In this document: positions 30,076 through 38,562 of the stretch, one piece after another | Numbering within the stretch: the first letter of the stretch is position 1 | How the letters are laid out: each line of letters begins with the position of its first letter | From: Haematobacter missouriensis | GTDB taxonomy: Bacteria > Pseudomonadota > Alphaproteobacteria > Rhodobacterales > Rhodobacteraceae | Direction of reading: 5' to 3' | DNA length: 64,000 bases | Assembly: GCF_000740775.1 (NCBI RefSeq) | Contig: NZ_JFGS01000016.1 | Span: 29,025 to 93,024, forward strand | Made by a program: the position numbers and the translations under genes | Notes under the pieces: model-generated | What the model saw: the letters and a program-made list of their open reading frames with translations, nothing else | Databases searched by the model: none | Told to the model about the DNA's origin: nothing

Positions 30076-31182
30076 ATGAACGCGCCGACGAAACCCGACC
30101 TCACGCCCATCGCCCCTGACCGGGAGGAGGCGAAAGCCGCGCTGGATCTGCTGCGGCGCTGGGCGGTGCTCGCCACGCCCGAGGAGGTCGCGACGCTTGA
30201 CCCGGCCATCGCGCGCCTGTTGCCGGGGCGTGAGGTGTCGAACTATCCCGACCTTAATCGTAGCTATCCGGCGGATTTCGTCGCTGACGAGGCCTATCGC
30301 GCCACGCTCCCCGATTTGCAGAACGGCCCGTCCAGCCTGATCGTGGGGGCGCATCGGCCCATCCAGCAGGTCGGTATCTCCAATTTCCGTCTGCCCATCC
30401 GTTACCGGTTGCGCGCGGGGGGGGAGATCAGCCTTGAGACCTCCGTCACCGGTACGGTGAGCCTCGCCTCCGGCAAGAAGGGCATCAACATGTCCCGCAT
30501 CATGCGAAGCTTCTACGCGCATGCTGAGCGGAGCTTCAGCTTCGAGGTGATGTCCTCTGTGCTGGATGACTACAAGGCCGATCTCGGTAGCTGCGACGCG
30601 CGGCTGATGATGCGCTTCTCCTTTCCGGCCAGGGTGAAGGCGCTCCGCTCGGGGCTGGAGGGATACCAGTATTACGACATCGCGCTGGAGATGATCGAAA
30701 CCGACGGGCGGCGGGAGCGGTTCGTGCATCTCGACTACGTCTATTCTTCCACCTGTCCCTGCTCGCTTGAGCTATCCGAGCATGCGCGTCAGGCGCGGGG
30801 GCAACTGGCGACCCCGCATTCGCAGCGTTCGGTCGCGCGGATTTCCGTGGCGCTGGCGGGTGGACGGACGTTGTGGTTCGAGGATCTGATCGACCTCTGC
30901 CGCGTTGCGGTGCCGACCGAGACCCAGGTGATGGTCAAGCGCGAGGATGAGCAGGCCTTCGCGGAGCTGAACGCCGCCAACCCGATCTTCGTGGAGGATG
31001 CGGCGCGTTCCTTCGCGGAGCGGCTGATGGACGATGCGCGGATCGGCGATTTCCGTGTCGCGGCAAGCCATCAGGAGAGCCTTCACAGCCACGATGCCGT
31101 CTCCATCCTGACAGAGGGGCCGACCTTCTCCCAGCGGAGCGTGGACCCGCGGTTTCTGGCGACGCTGCATCATTCCGGCTAG
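30076..31182 (+). CDS. folE2: GTP cyclohydrolase I type 2 (FolE2)
   Basis: 368 residues. First step of tetrahydrofolate synthesis from GTP. FolE2 signatures: HRPIQQVGISNFRLPI, ISLETSVTGTVSL, KGINMSRIMRSFY, SSTCPCSLELSEHARQ with the metal-binding Cys, TPHSQRSVARISV and a final SIHxHDA-type stretch (ESLHSHDAVSILT). The family replaces zinc-dependent FolE, sometimes under zinc limitation. I chose ATG 30076, which gives the expected length; longer readings in frame are antisense or intergenic. Nothing like a Zur box was seen in the 170-bp upstream gap. Other folate genes are at 42-44 kb. Confidence 0.94.
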   Translation: MNAPTKPDLTPIAPDREEAKAALDLLRRWAVLATPEEVATLDPAIARLLPGREVSNYPDLNRSYPADFVADEAYRATLPDLQNGPSSLIVGAHRPIQQVGISNFRLPIRYRLRAGGEISLETSVTGTVSLASGKKGINMSRIMRSFYAHAERSFSFEVMSSVLDDYKADLGSCDARLMMRFSFPARVKALRSGLEGYQYYDIALEMIETDGRRERFVHLDYVYSSTCPCSLELSEHARQARGQLATPHSQRSVARISVALAGGRTLWFEDLIDLCRVAVPTETQVMVKREDEQAFAELNAANPIFVEDAARSFAERLMDDARIGDFRVAASHQESLHSHDAVSILTEGPTFSQRSVDPRFLATLHHSG

Positions 31183-31540
<358 letters not shown>

Positions 31541-32989
31541 ATGCTGGACGTACGACCTGTCGGATACATCATCGGTCTGCTGGTCGCCGTCATCGGACTG
31601 GCGATGCTTGCGCCACTTGCGCTGGAAGTGGCGCTCCATACACCGCGCTGGCGACCGTTCGCGGAGGGTGCGATTGTCACGGTCCTGACGGGCGCTCTCG
31701 TGGCGCTTGCCTGCAGGGGAGAGAGCAGGCAGGGCCTCACAATCCGCCAGTCTTTTCTGCTCACCGCCGGGACATGGATCGTACTGCCGTTCTTTGGTGC
31801 GCTGCCGCTGATATTCGGCGCACCCCATGCGACTCTGACGGATGCATATTTCGAGGCGATGTCCGGCTTCACCACCACCGGAACCACGGTCTTCGTCGGG
31901 CTGGATGATCTGCCGCGGGGCACGAACCTATGGCGGGCGATGATGAACGGCATGGGCGGTCTCGGCATTGTCATCGTGGCGATGATCTTCCTGCCGGTGA
32001 TGCGGGTGGGGGGAATGCAGTTCTTCCGCTCCGAAGGGTTCGACACGCTGGGCAAGGTCTTGCCGCGGGCCATCGACATCGCGGGTGCGCTTCTGCGGCT
32101 TTACATCGTGCTGACGGTCACTTTCATCGTGATCTTCCGCATGCTGGGCCTTTCGGCCTATGATGCGACGGTGATGGCTCTGTCCTCCGTCTCCACGGGC
32201 GGCTTTTCCAGCTACGACGACAGCTTCGCGCGCTTTGGCCCGGGGCCGCAATGGGCGGCGGTCGTGTTCATGATCATCGCCTCCACCCCGTTCATCCGCT
32301 ACATCCAGCTCGTCCGGGGGGATCCGACGCCGCTCTGGCGGGATGTGCAGGTCCGGGCCTATCTCCGCTGGCTGTTCTACGCGGTGATGCTGGTCTTTCT
32401 GTATCGCACGCTGGTCTCCGGCGCGCCTGTCGTTCAGACGTTGCAGGAGAGTGCCTTCAACGTGGTGTCGCTGTTCTCCGGCACGGGTCTGACGACGGCG
32501 GATGCCTCCACTTGGGGGCCGTTTCCGCTGACTGTCGTCATTCTGGCGGGGCTGGTCGGGGGGTGCACCTCCTCCACCGGCTGTTCGATCAAGGTGTTCC
32601 GCTTCCTGATACTCTTTCAGGCAATCCGCAGCCAAATCCTGCGGATCAACTCCCCCCATGCGATGCATCCCGTCCGGTTGGAAGGACGCGTGGTGGATGC
32701 GGATGTGCTGAACTCGGTGATCCTGTTCTTCACGATATTCATGCTGAGCCTTGGTGTGCTGACACTTGGTCTGTCGGTCTGTGGGCTGCATTTCCGTACC
32801 GCCATGACGGCAGCCTGGACGGCGATCGCCAATGTCGGCACCGTCTATGGGCCGGAGGTGGAGGCCAGCGGGGCGGTGGCGGATTTTCCGCGCACCGCGA
32901 AATGGCTGATGACCTTCGGAATGTTGCTCGGGCGGCTGGAGCTTATCGCGGTGTTCGTGCTGCTGATGCCCCGCTTCTGGCGCGGCTAG
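31541..32989 (+). CDS. trkH: Trk potassium uptake protein TrkH
   Basis: 482 residues, the channel-forming membrane subunit of the Trk K+ uptake system. It has four pore repeats with selectivity-filter-like stretches: MSGFTTTGTTVF, LSSVSTGGFSSYD, LFSGTGLTTADAS, AIANVGTVYGPE, and the conserved GGLGIVIVAMIFLPVMRVGGMQFFRSE loop. About ten membrane helices. The TrkA partner is not in the window. The stop codon TAG is also the first part of the terminal repeat of dispersed element C. Confidence 0.95.
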   Translation: MLDVRPVGYIIGLLVAVIGLAMLAPLALEVALHTPRWRPFAEGAIVTVLTGALVALACRGESRQGLTIRQSFLLTAGTWIVLPFFGALPLIFGAPHATLTDAYFEAMSGFTTTGTTVFVGLDDLPRGTNLWRAMMNGMGGLGIVIVAMIFLPVMRVGGMQFFRSEGFDTLGKVLPRAIDIAGALLRLYIVLTVTFIVIFRMLGLSAYDATVMALSSVSTGGFSSYDDSFARFGPGPQWAAVVFMIIASTPFIRYIQLVRGDPTPLWRDVQVRAYLRWLFYAVMLVFLYRTLVSGAPVVQTLQESAFNVVSLFSGTGLTTADASTWGPFPLTVVILAGLVGGCTSSTGCSIKVFRFLILFQAIRSQILRINSPHAMHPVRLEGRVVDADVLNSVILFFTIFMLSLGVLTLGLSVCGLHFRTAMTAAWTAIANVGTVYGPEVEASGAVADFPRTAKWLMTFGMLLGRLELIAVFVLLMPRFWRG

Positions 32990-33148
32990 CAGGGTGCTGC
33001 AAAGTGTCCCGAGTTTGCTCCGGGGCGGAGTTCCTCCCCACAGGGGTGAAAATCTCCCCGGAAACCGCAGGTCCCGGCTCGTGCCGGACCGATTTTCTGC
33101 TTTTCAGCGCAAGGCCGGGAGACCCCGCCTTTTGCAGCAGCCTGCTAG
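32986..33148 (-). repeat. Dispersed 160-bp repeat, copy C, with terminal inverted repeats
   Basis: 163 bp bounded by CTAG at both ends and by inverted repeats: CAGGGTGCTGCAAA on the left, and on the right TTTGCAGCAGCCTG, the complement of CAGGCTGCTGCAAA. Read on the minus strand it aligns with copy A (shared GCTGAAAAG-AGAAAATCGGTCC, ACCTGCGGTTTCCGG, GAGCAAACTCGG). It fills the whole space between convergent trkH and the secreted-protein gene; the stop codons of both genes lie within its end repeats. The flanking CTAG could be a target duplication. An internal hairpin CCGGC-ACGA-GCCGG is present. Confidence 0.8.
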
Positions 33149-34803
33149 TTCCAGCAGGCGATGCGGAGCGTGATTGCGCGGGCCAGCGCGGCCAGCGCCT
33201 CCGGCTCGAGCATGGCCGACGAGGGGGCGCCTTGCAGCGGAAGATCGCGGGCAGGGATGGCGCGCGCGACTGCTCCTGGCCCGCTCGTGGGCAACAGCAT
33301 TCCCAGGATGCCACCCGTCCGGTCGAGCACCGGCCCGCCCGCGTCCCCGGGCGTCGTGCGGAGGGCCAGCCGCGCCCGCCCGTCCGTCTCGCCGTTGTAG
33401 CGCCCCTTGAGGATGGCTGCCCGCGCCCCGCCCGGCGTCGCCCCATAGCCCGCCGCGACGATCTCTCCGCTTCCCAGCGGCTTCAGCGGCGCGCCCGCAG
33501 GCGGGGCGACAGGGCCGGGTGCCATATGGCCCTCCGGCCGCAGAATGGTGAGCTCGCCGCGCTGTTCCTCAACCATCATCGTAGCCGGGGCCAAGGCCTC
33601 CGCCGCCGCGGTGATCCGGGTGCAGCCGGCCACGGCCTCCGTGACGGTCGCTACACGCCCTGCCACATCGAGCCGGAAGCCGGTGGCACGGCGCGTGGGC
33701 CTGCCGATGTCCACCCCGGCCAGCAGGGCCGCGCGATCCGCTTCGCCCATGCTGCCCGCCGTGGGGTCCAATGCGCGGCCGGGCAGGGGCTGGAAACTGC
33801 GGTGTATTTCCGCGACGATACGCTTCATCTCCTCATCCCGGTCCAGCGGCCAGACCGCGATCCAGCCCTTGACCGCATCGCCTTCGACCCGTGCTTCTCC
33901 TTCCGCCGCGCGGCTGCCATCTCTTGCGCTGAGAGTGAACCCCTCCGGCCCGAAGCTGTTCAGGCGCCCGCCGGGAAGGGCGAGGGTCTCCGTCGCTTCG
34001 AACGTGCGTGTCAGCGGAACGCCGGGCGCGGAGATGAGCAGCACTTCCACCCCGTCGTCGCCCGCATAGCGTACGAAGGGCGGCTCATAACCCCGGAACG
34101 TCACAAGCCCGAGCGGCAGGGTAACGCGGATCCCGGAGGGGCCTTCGGTGACCTCCGTCATGCCGAGATGGGCCACCTGCGCGCGGTAGCGGGCCACAAG
34201 GGCCGCACGGCTTTCGGGGCCGGGCGAGCCTGTCTCCCGCTCTCCGTTCAGGCGCTGCCATGCGGAAAGGGCGGCCCGCGTGCCGGGCCCGAAAGCGCCG
34301 TCGATCCTACCGTCATAGAGGCCGAGCCATGCCAGCGCCGTCTGCGTCTCCCTGCGCTCCTCCGGGGAAAGCTGGCTCTCCGCCCGCCGTGTGCTGTCGG
34401 GGCCGGTCGGAGTTGCGGGCGCTGCCGGGCGGCGTGGCGGGCTGGCGGCCAGCATGGCCTGCGCCCCGGCCTGCACGCCCTGCGGCCAGAAGCGCGCGCC
34501 ATAGGCCGCACCGCGCATCAGGTAGCTGTCATGCGGAACCCGGCCTTCGCCCTGCAACTCCGCTAGCCGCTTCTCCGCCTCCGGCCGGGAAAACGGTCCG
34601 ATGGCAAGCGCGTGCCAGCCGGTGGGCAGCAGGAAACCGGCCAGATCGGGAAACTCCCGTTGCCAAAGATGCGCCCGCTCCAGTGCTTCCGCCTCTGCCG
34701 GGCGGGCCTCGATCTGGATCCAGACCGCATCCTCGGCCCGTGCGGGCTGGCCCAGCACGAGAGCGAGTGCGATAACCCATGCCGCCACCACAAAAATCCG
34801 CAT
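33145..34803 (-). CDS. Secreted SPOR / peptidoglycan-binding / trypsin-like protein lacking the catalytic Ser
   Basis: 552 residues. Signal peptide MRIFVVAAWVIALALVLGQPARA. Residues about 25-105 resemble a SPOR domain (VWIQIEARPAEAEALERA, GWHALAIGPFSRPEAEKRLAEL). Residues about 165-225 are a peptidoglycan-binding-1 repeat (ETQTALAWLGLYDGRIDGAFGPGTRAALSAWQ). The C-terminal 200 residues look like a trypsin-fold domain ending TTPGDAGGPVLDRTGGILGML, where active enzymes have GDSGGP: the nucleophile Ser is Ala, and no clear His/Asp partners are seen. So it is probably a non-catalytic cell-wall protein. ATG 34803 follows AAGGGGCAG. It ends inside repeat C. Confidence 0.75.
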   Translation of the reverse strand: MRIFVVAAWVIALALVLGQPARAEDAVWIQIEARPAEAEALERAHLWQREFPDLAGFLLPTGWHALAIGPFSRPEAEKRLAELQGEGRVPHDSYLMRGAAYGARFWPQGVQAGAQAMLAASPPRRPAAPATPTGPDSTRRAESQLSPEERRETQTALAWLGLYDGRIDGAFGPGTRAALSAWQRLNGERETGSPGPESRAALVARYRAQVAHLGMTEVTEGPSGIRVTLPLGLVTFRGYEPPFVRYAGDDGVEVLLISAPGVPLTRTFEATETLALPGGRLNSFGPEGFTLSARDGSRAAEGEARVEGDAVKGWIAVWPLDRDEEMKRIVAEIHRSFQPLPGRALDPTAGSMGEADRAALLAGVDIGRPTRRATGFRLDVAGRVATVTEAVAGCTRITAAAEALAPATMMVEEQRGELTILRPEGHMAPGPVAPPAGAPLKPLGSGEIVAAGYGATPGGARAAILKGRYNGETDGRARLALRTTPGDAGGPVLDRTGGILGMLLPTSGPGAVARAIPARDLPLQGAPSSAMLEPEALAALARAITLRIACWN

Positions 34804-34893
34804 CTCTGCCCCTTCTTCTGCCGTGTTCCCGGCTTTGGAGGCGACATTAGCGCGCCCGCCGCCATTTCGCATCCGCGAAAACGGGTGCTGCCG

Positions 34894-34922
34894 TTGACCA
34901 CCTCGCGCCCCGCGCCTATGGA
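34894..34922 (+). promoter_or_regulatory. Putative sigma-70 promoter of the glyQ operon
   Basis: TTGACC (34894-34899), a 17-bp spacer, TATGGA (34917-34922); the start of glyQ follows 24 bp after the -10 element, leaving a short leader. Confidence 0.6.
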
Positions 34923-34946
34923 GATGACGACCTTTCAGGAGGCAGC

Positions 34947-35876
34947 ATGGCACCCGCAACCACCCCCCGCAGCTTTCAGGAAATCATCCTGCGGCTTCAA
35001 TCCTACTGGGCCGCGAAAGGCTGCGCGGTGTTGCAGCCCTATGACATGGAAGTCGGTGCGGGCACGTTCCACCCGGCAACCACGCTTCGCGCGCTGGGAA
35101 CGAAGCCTTGGGCGGCGGCCTATGTGCAGCCCTCCCGCCGCCCGACGGACGGGCGCTATGGCGAGAACCCGAACCGGCTTCAGCACTACTACCAGTATCA
35201 GGTGCTGATCAAACCGTCGCCGCCCGATCTTCAGGCGCTTTATCTCGGCTCGCTGGACGCGATCGGTATCGACACGGCGCTCCATGACATCCGCTTCGTG
35301 GAGGATGACTGGGAAAGCCCGACGCTGGGCGCCTGGGGGCTAGGCTGGGAGGTCTGGTGCGACGGGATGGAGGTGAGCCAGTTCACCTATTTCCAGCAGG
35401 TCGGCGGCCATGACTGCAAGCCCGTTTCGGGCGAGCTGACCTATGGGCTGGAACGGCTGGCCATGTATGTCCTGGGCATCGACCACGTGATGGACATGCC
35501 CTTCAACGACCCCGCCGCGCCCATTCCGCTCAGCTATGGCGACGTGTTCCGCCAGACAGAGCAGGAATACAGTCGCTGGAACTTCGATCAGGCCGATACG
35601 GCGATGCTGCTCCGGCATTTCGAGGATGCGGAGGCGGAGTGTGAACGCATCCTCTCCGCCCCTGAGCTGGACAAGGCGGGCCGCCGGATCGTCATGGCGC
35701 ATCCGGCCTATGACCAGTGCATCAAGGCGAGCCACCTGTTCAACCTGCTGGACGCCCGTGGCGTGATCTCCGTGACGGAGCGGCAGGCCTATATCGGGCG
35801 GGTACGCGCGCTGGCCAAGAAATGCGCCGATGCCTTTGTCACCACAGAGGCGGGTGGGGCAGGGGAAGCGGCGTGA
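34947..35876 (+). CDS. glyQ: Glycine--tRNA ligase alpha subunit
   Basis: 309 residues. Catalytic subunit of the alpha2beta2 glycyl-tRNA synthetase. Typical: [106 protein letters not shown] sits before ATG 34947. Its TGA overlaps the GTG of the next gene by 4 nt. Confidence 0.97.
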   Translation: MAPATTPRSFQEIILRLQSYWAAKGCAVLQPYDMEVGAGTFHPATTLRALGTKPWAAAYVQPSRRPTDGRYGENPNRLQHYYQYQVLIKPSPPDLQALYLGSLDAIGIDTALHDIRFVEDDWESPTLGAWGLGWEVWCDGMEVSQFTYFQQVGGHDCKPVSGELTYGLERLAMYVLGIDHVMDMPFNDPAAPIPLSYGDVFRQTEQEYSRWNFDQADTAMLLRHFEDAEAECERILSAPELDKAGRRIVMAHPAYDQCIKASHLFNLLDARGVISVTERQAYIGRVRALAKKCADAFVTTEAGGAGEAA

Positions 35877-36358
35877 ATGGCAGGCTTGTCGGCGGGATAC
35901 TGATCGGCGCGGCGCTCCTTGCGGGCATCGCGATCTACTGGTTGCAGGTCTATGCCTTCTACCGCGACGTGCCGGAGGCCGAGGCTGCGCTCACGCTGAC
36001 CGACCGGGATGGGCAGGTGGAACCGCTGGTGGTCGGCGACTTTCGCGCCATCGACGCCTCCTCCTCTCCCATCCGCTTCCGCGCCTGTTTCCGCACCCGT
36101 CTGACGGCGCAGGAGGTGGAGCGCTTCGCCCCCTATCCCGGTGCAGAGCCTCTGATCGCGCCGCGTTGGTTCGATTGCTTCGACGCTTCCGCCATCGGCG
36201 CGGCGCTTGCCTCCGGCGCGGCAAAGGCTTTCCTTGGCGCGGCGCATCCCGAAGGGTATGACCGCGTCATTGCCCTCTATCCCGACGGCCGGGCCTACGC
36301 CTGGCAGCAAATCAACCCGACTTTCGCGCGAGAGACCGATGCCAGACCTGCTCCTTGA
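35873..36358 (+). CDS. Conserved small membrane-anchored protein between glyQ and glyS (DUF6446-like)
   Basis: 161 residues. GTG start inside the glyQ stop (GTGA overlap). One N-terminal membrane helix ([23 protein letters not shown]), then a periplasmic-facing domain with [47 protein letters not shown] and [25 protein letters not shown]. Two Cys (RACFR, WFDCFD) could pair. I believe this corresponds to DUF6446, known between glyQ and glyS in Rhodobacterales, but could not check. Its end overlaps the glyS start by 20 nt, so all three are translated in tight coupling. Function unknown. Confidence 0.75.
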   Translation: MNGRLVGGILIGAALLAGIAIYWLQVYAFYRDVPEAEAALTLTDRDGQVEPLVVGDFRAIDASSSPIRFRACFRTRLTAQEVERFAPYPGAEPLIAPRWFDCFDASAIGAALASGAAKAFLGAAHPEGYDRVIALYPDGRAYAWQQINPTFARETDARPAP

Positions 36359-38483
36359 ACTCTTCTCAGAGGAAATCCCGGCGCGGATGCAGGCCAAGGC
36401 CCGCGACGATCTGAAGAAGCTCGTCACCGACGGGCTGGTGGAGGCGGGGCTGACCTATGCCGGGGCCGCAGCCTTTTCCACGCCGCGGCGGCTCACGCTG
36501 ACGGTTCACGGCCTGACCGCCGAGAGCCGCGCCGTGCGGGAGGAGCGCAAGGGCCCGCGGGTGGATGCACCCGCCCAGGCCATCGAGGGCTTCCTGCGCG
36601 CCACGGGGCTGACGCAGGAGCAGCTTGAGATCCGCGCCGACAAGAAGGCACAGGTCTATTTCGCCGTGGTCGAAAAGCCGGGACGTCCCGCGCCGGAGAT
36701 CGTGGCGGAGGTGGTGGAGCGCACGATCCGCACCTTCCCTTGGCCAAAATCCATGCGCTGGGGGTCGGGGTCGCTCCGCTGGGTGCGGCCGCTGCATTCG
36801 ATCCTCTGCCTGCTCACCAGCGAGGCGGGCGCGGAGATCGTGCCCTTCGCGGTGGACGGGATCAAGGCGGGCGCCACCACCGAAGGCCACCGTTTCATGG
36901 CGTCGGGCCGCTTCGCCGTCACGGGGTTTGAGGACTACGCCGCCAAGCTGAAGGCCGCGAAGGTAATGCTCGACCCGGCCGAACGGGCGGAGCATATCCG
37001 CAATGATGCTGCCCAGATGGCCTTTGCGCAGGGGTTGGAGATCGTCGAGGATGCAGGCCTTCTGGCAGAGGTCGCGGGGCTGGTTGAATGGCCGGTCGTG
37101 CTGATGGGCCCGATTGGAGAGGAGTTCCTGACCCTGCCGCCGGAGGTGCTGCAAACCTCCATGAAGGAGCATCAGAAGTTCTTCTCCGTCCGCGACAGGG
37201 CGGGCCGGATCGTGAAGTTCGTAACCGTCGCCAACCGGGAGACGACGGATGACGGCGCGACCATCCTTCAAGGCAACGGCAAGGTGCTGCGCGCCCGCCT
37301 GTCGGATGCGCGGTTCTTCTGGGAAAACGATCTGCGCACCGTGAAGGCGGAGGGGCTGGAGGGCATGGCCGCGGGCTTGGCCCATGTGACCTTCCACAAC
37401 CGGCTGGGTTCGCAGGCCGACCGAATCGGCCGGATCGAGGCGCTGTCGCGGGAACTGTCCCCGGTGACGGGGGCCTCTCCCGATCTGGCGGCGGAGGCTG
37501 CGCGGGTCGTGAAGGCGGACCTGCAATCTGCCATGGTCGGTGAGTTCCCGGAGCTTCAGGGGGTGATGGGCGGTTACTATGCGCGTGCTGCCGGGCTGCC
37601 CGATGCGGTCGCCGATGCCTGCAAGGCGCATTACTCGCCGCTCGGGCCTTCCGATGAGGTGCCGAGCGAGCCGGTTTCCGTCACCGTGGCGCTCGCGGAC
37701 AAGCTGGACACGCTCACCGGCTTCTGGGCGATCGACGAGAAGCCAACGGGTTCGAAGGATCCCTTCGCTCTCCGCCGCGCCGCGCTGGGGGTGATCAGGC
37801 TCGTGCTGACGAACGGGCTGCGGCTGAACCTGCTCGAGTTGCTGCTGGCGCCGATCCGGCGGAGCCGCGCCGCCATGGCGGCGACGATGCCGGAGGTTTC
37901 TGGTGCGCCCGACCTTTCGGACGAGCGGGTGGAAAAGGAATGCGCGCTGGTGCTGGCCGGTGATCTGCTCGCCTTCTTCCACGATCGGCTGAAGGTTTAC
38001 CTGCGGGATCAGGGCATCCGCCATGACGTGATCGACGCTTGCCTCGCAATGCCGGGCAACGATGACCTCACGCTGCTGGTGAAGCGGGCGGAGGCGGTCG
38101 CCGCCTTCCTGAAGTCGGAGGATGGCGAGAACCTGATCCAGGGGTTCAAGCGCGCCAACAATATCCTCACGGCGGAGGAAAAGAAGGACGGCGTGGAGTA
38201 TTCCTTCGGGCCCGACGTGAAATATGCCGAAGCGCCAGAGGAAAAAGCGCTCTTTGCCGCGCTGGACAGGGCGGAGGCCGAAATCGCGCCCGCCCTGGCA
38301 TCCGGGGATTTTGCCGCCGCGATGACGGCAACAGCCGCCCTCCGTCAGCCGATCGACGCGTTCTTCGAGGCGGTGCAGGTCAATACCGGGAATCAGGTGC
38401 TGCGGAGAAACCGGTTGAACCTGCTCAACCGGATCCGCACCATTTGTACACGAGTGGCCGATCTCGGCCGTATCGAAGGCTGA
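36339..38483 (+). CDS. glyS: Glycine--tRNA ligase beta subunit
   Basis: 714 residues. tRNA-binding subunit of bacterial glycyl-tRNA synthetase. It begins [18 protein letters not shown] (family start) and has FPWPKSMRWGSGSLRWVRPL, HRFMASG, the VLQTSMKEHQKFFSV segment, ARFFWENDL and MVGEFPELQGVMGGYYAR, LADKLDTLTGFWAI, and a C-terminal anticodon-binding-like region (IDAFFEAVQVNTGNQVLRRNRLNLLNRI). ATG 36339 lies within the end of the preceding gene; longer readings in frame overlap it fully and are rejected. Confidence 0.97.
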   Translation: MPDLLLELFSEEIPARMQAKARDDLKKLVTDGLVEAGLTYAGAAAFSTPRRLTLTVHGLTAESRAVREERKGPRVDAPAQAIEGFLRATGLTQEQLEIRADKKAQVYFAVVEKPGRPAPEIVAEVVERTIRTFPWPKSMRWGSGSLRWVRPLHSILCLLTSEAGAEIVPFAVDGIKAGATTEGHRFMASGRFAVTGFEDYAAKLKAAKVMLDPAERAEHIRNDAAQMAFAQGLEIVEDAGLLAEVAGLVEWPVVLMGPIGEEFLTLPPEVLQTSMKEHQKFFSVRDRAGRIVKFVTVANRETTDDGATILQGNGKVLRARLSDARFFWENDLRTVKAEGLEGMAAGLAHVTFHNRLGSQADRIGRIEALSRELSPVTGASPDLAAEAARVVKADLQSAMVGEFPELQGVMGGYYARAAGLPDAVADACKAHYSPLGPSDEVPSEPVSVTVALADKLDTLTGFWAIDEKPTGSKDPFALRRAALGVIRLVLTNGLRLNLLELLLAPIRRSRAAMAATMPEVSGAPDLSDERVEKECALVLAGDLLAFFHDRLKVYLRDQGIRHDVIDACLAMPGNDDLTLLVKRAEAVAAFLKSEDGENLIQGFKRANNILTAEEKKDGVEYSFGPDVKYAEAPEEKALFAALDRAEAEIAPALASGDFAAAMTATAALRQPIDAFFEAVQVNTGNQVLRRNRLNLLNRIRTICTRVADLGRIEG

Positions 38484-38562
38484 CGCTGCGTCGCGGCAAT
38501 TTTCGGATTGCCGGACTTGTCGGAACGGCGAGCGCAGATATTTAGAAGGGGGGGTTGCTGCG

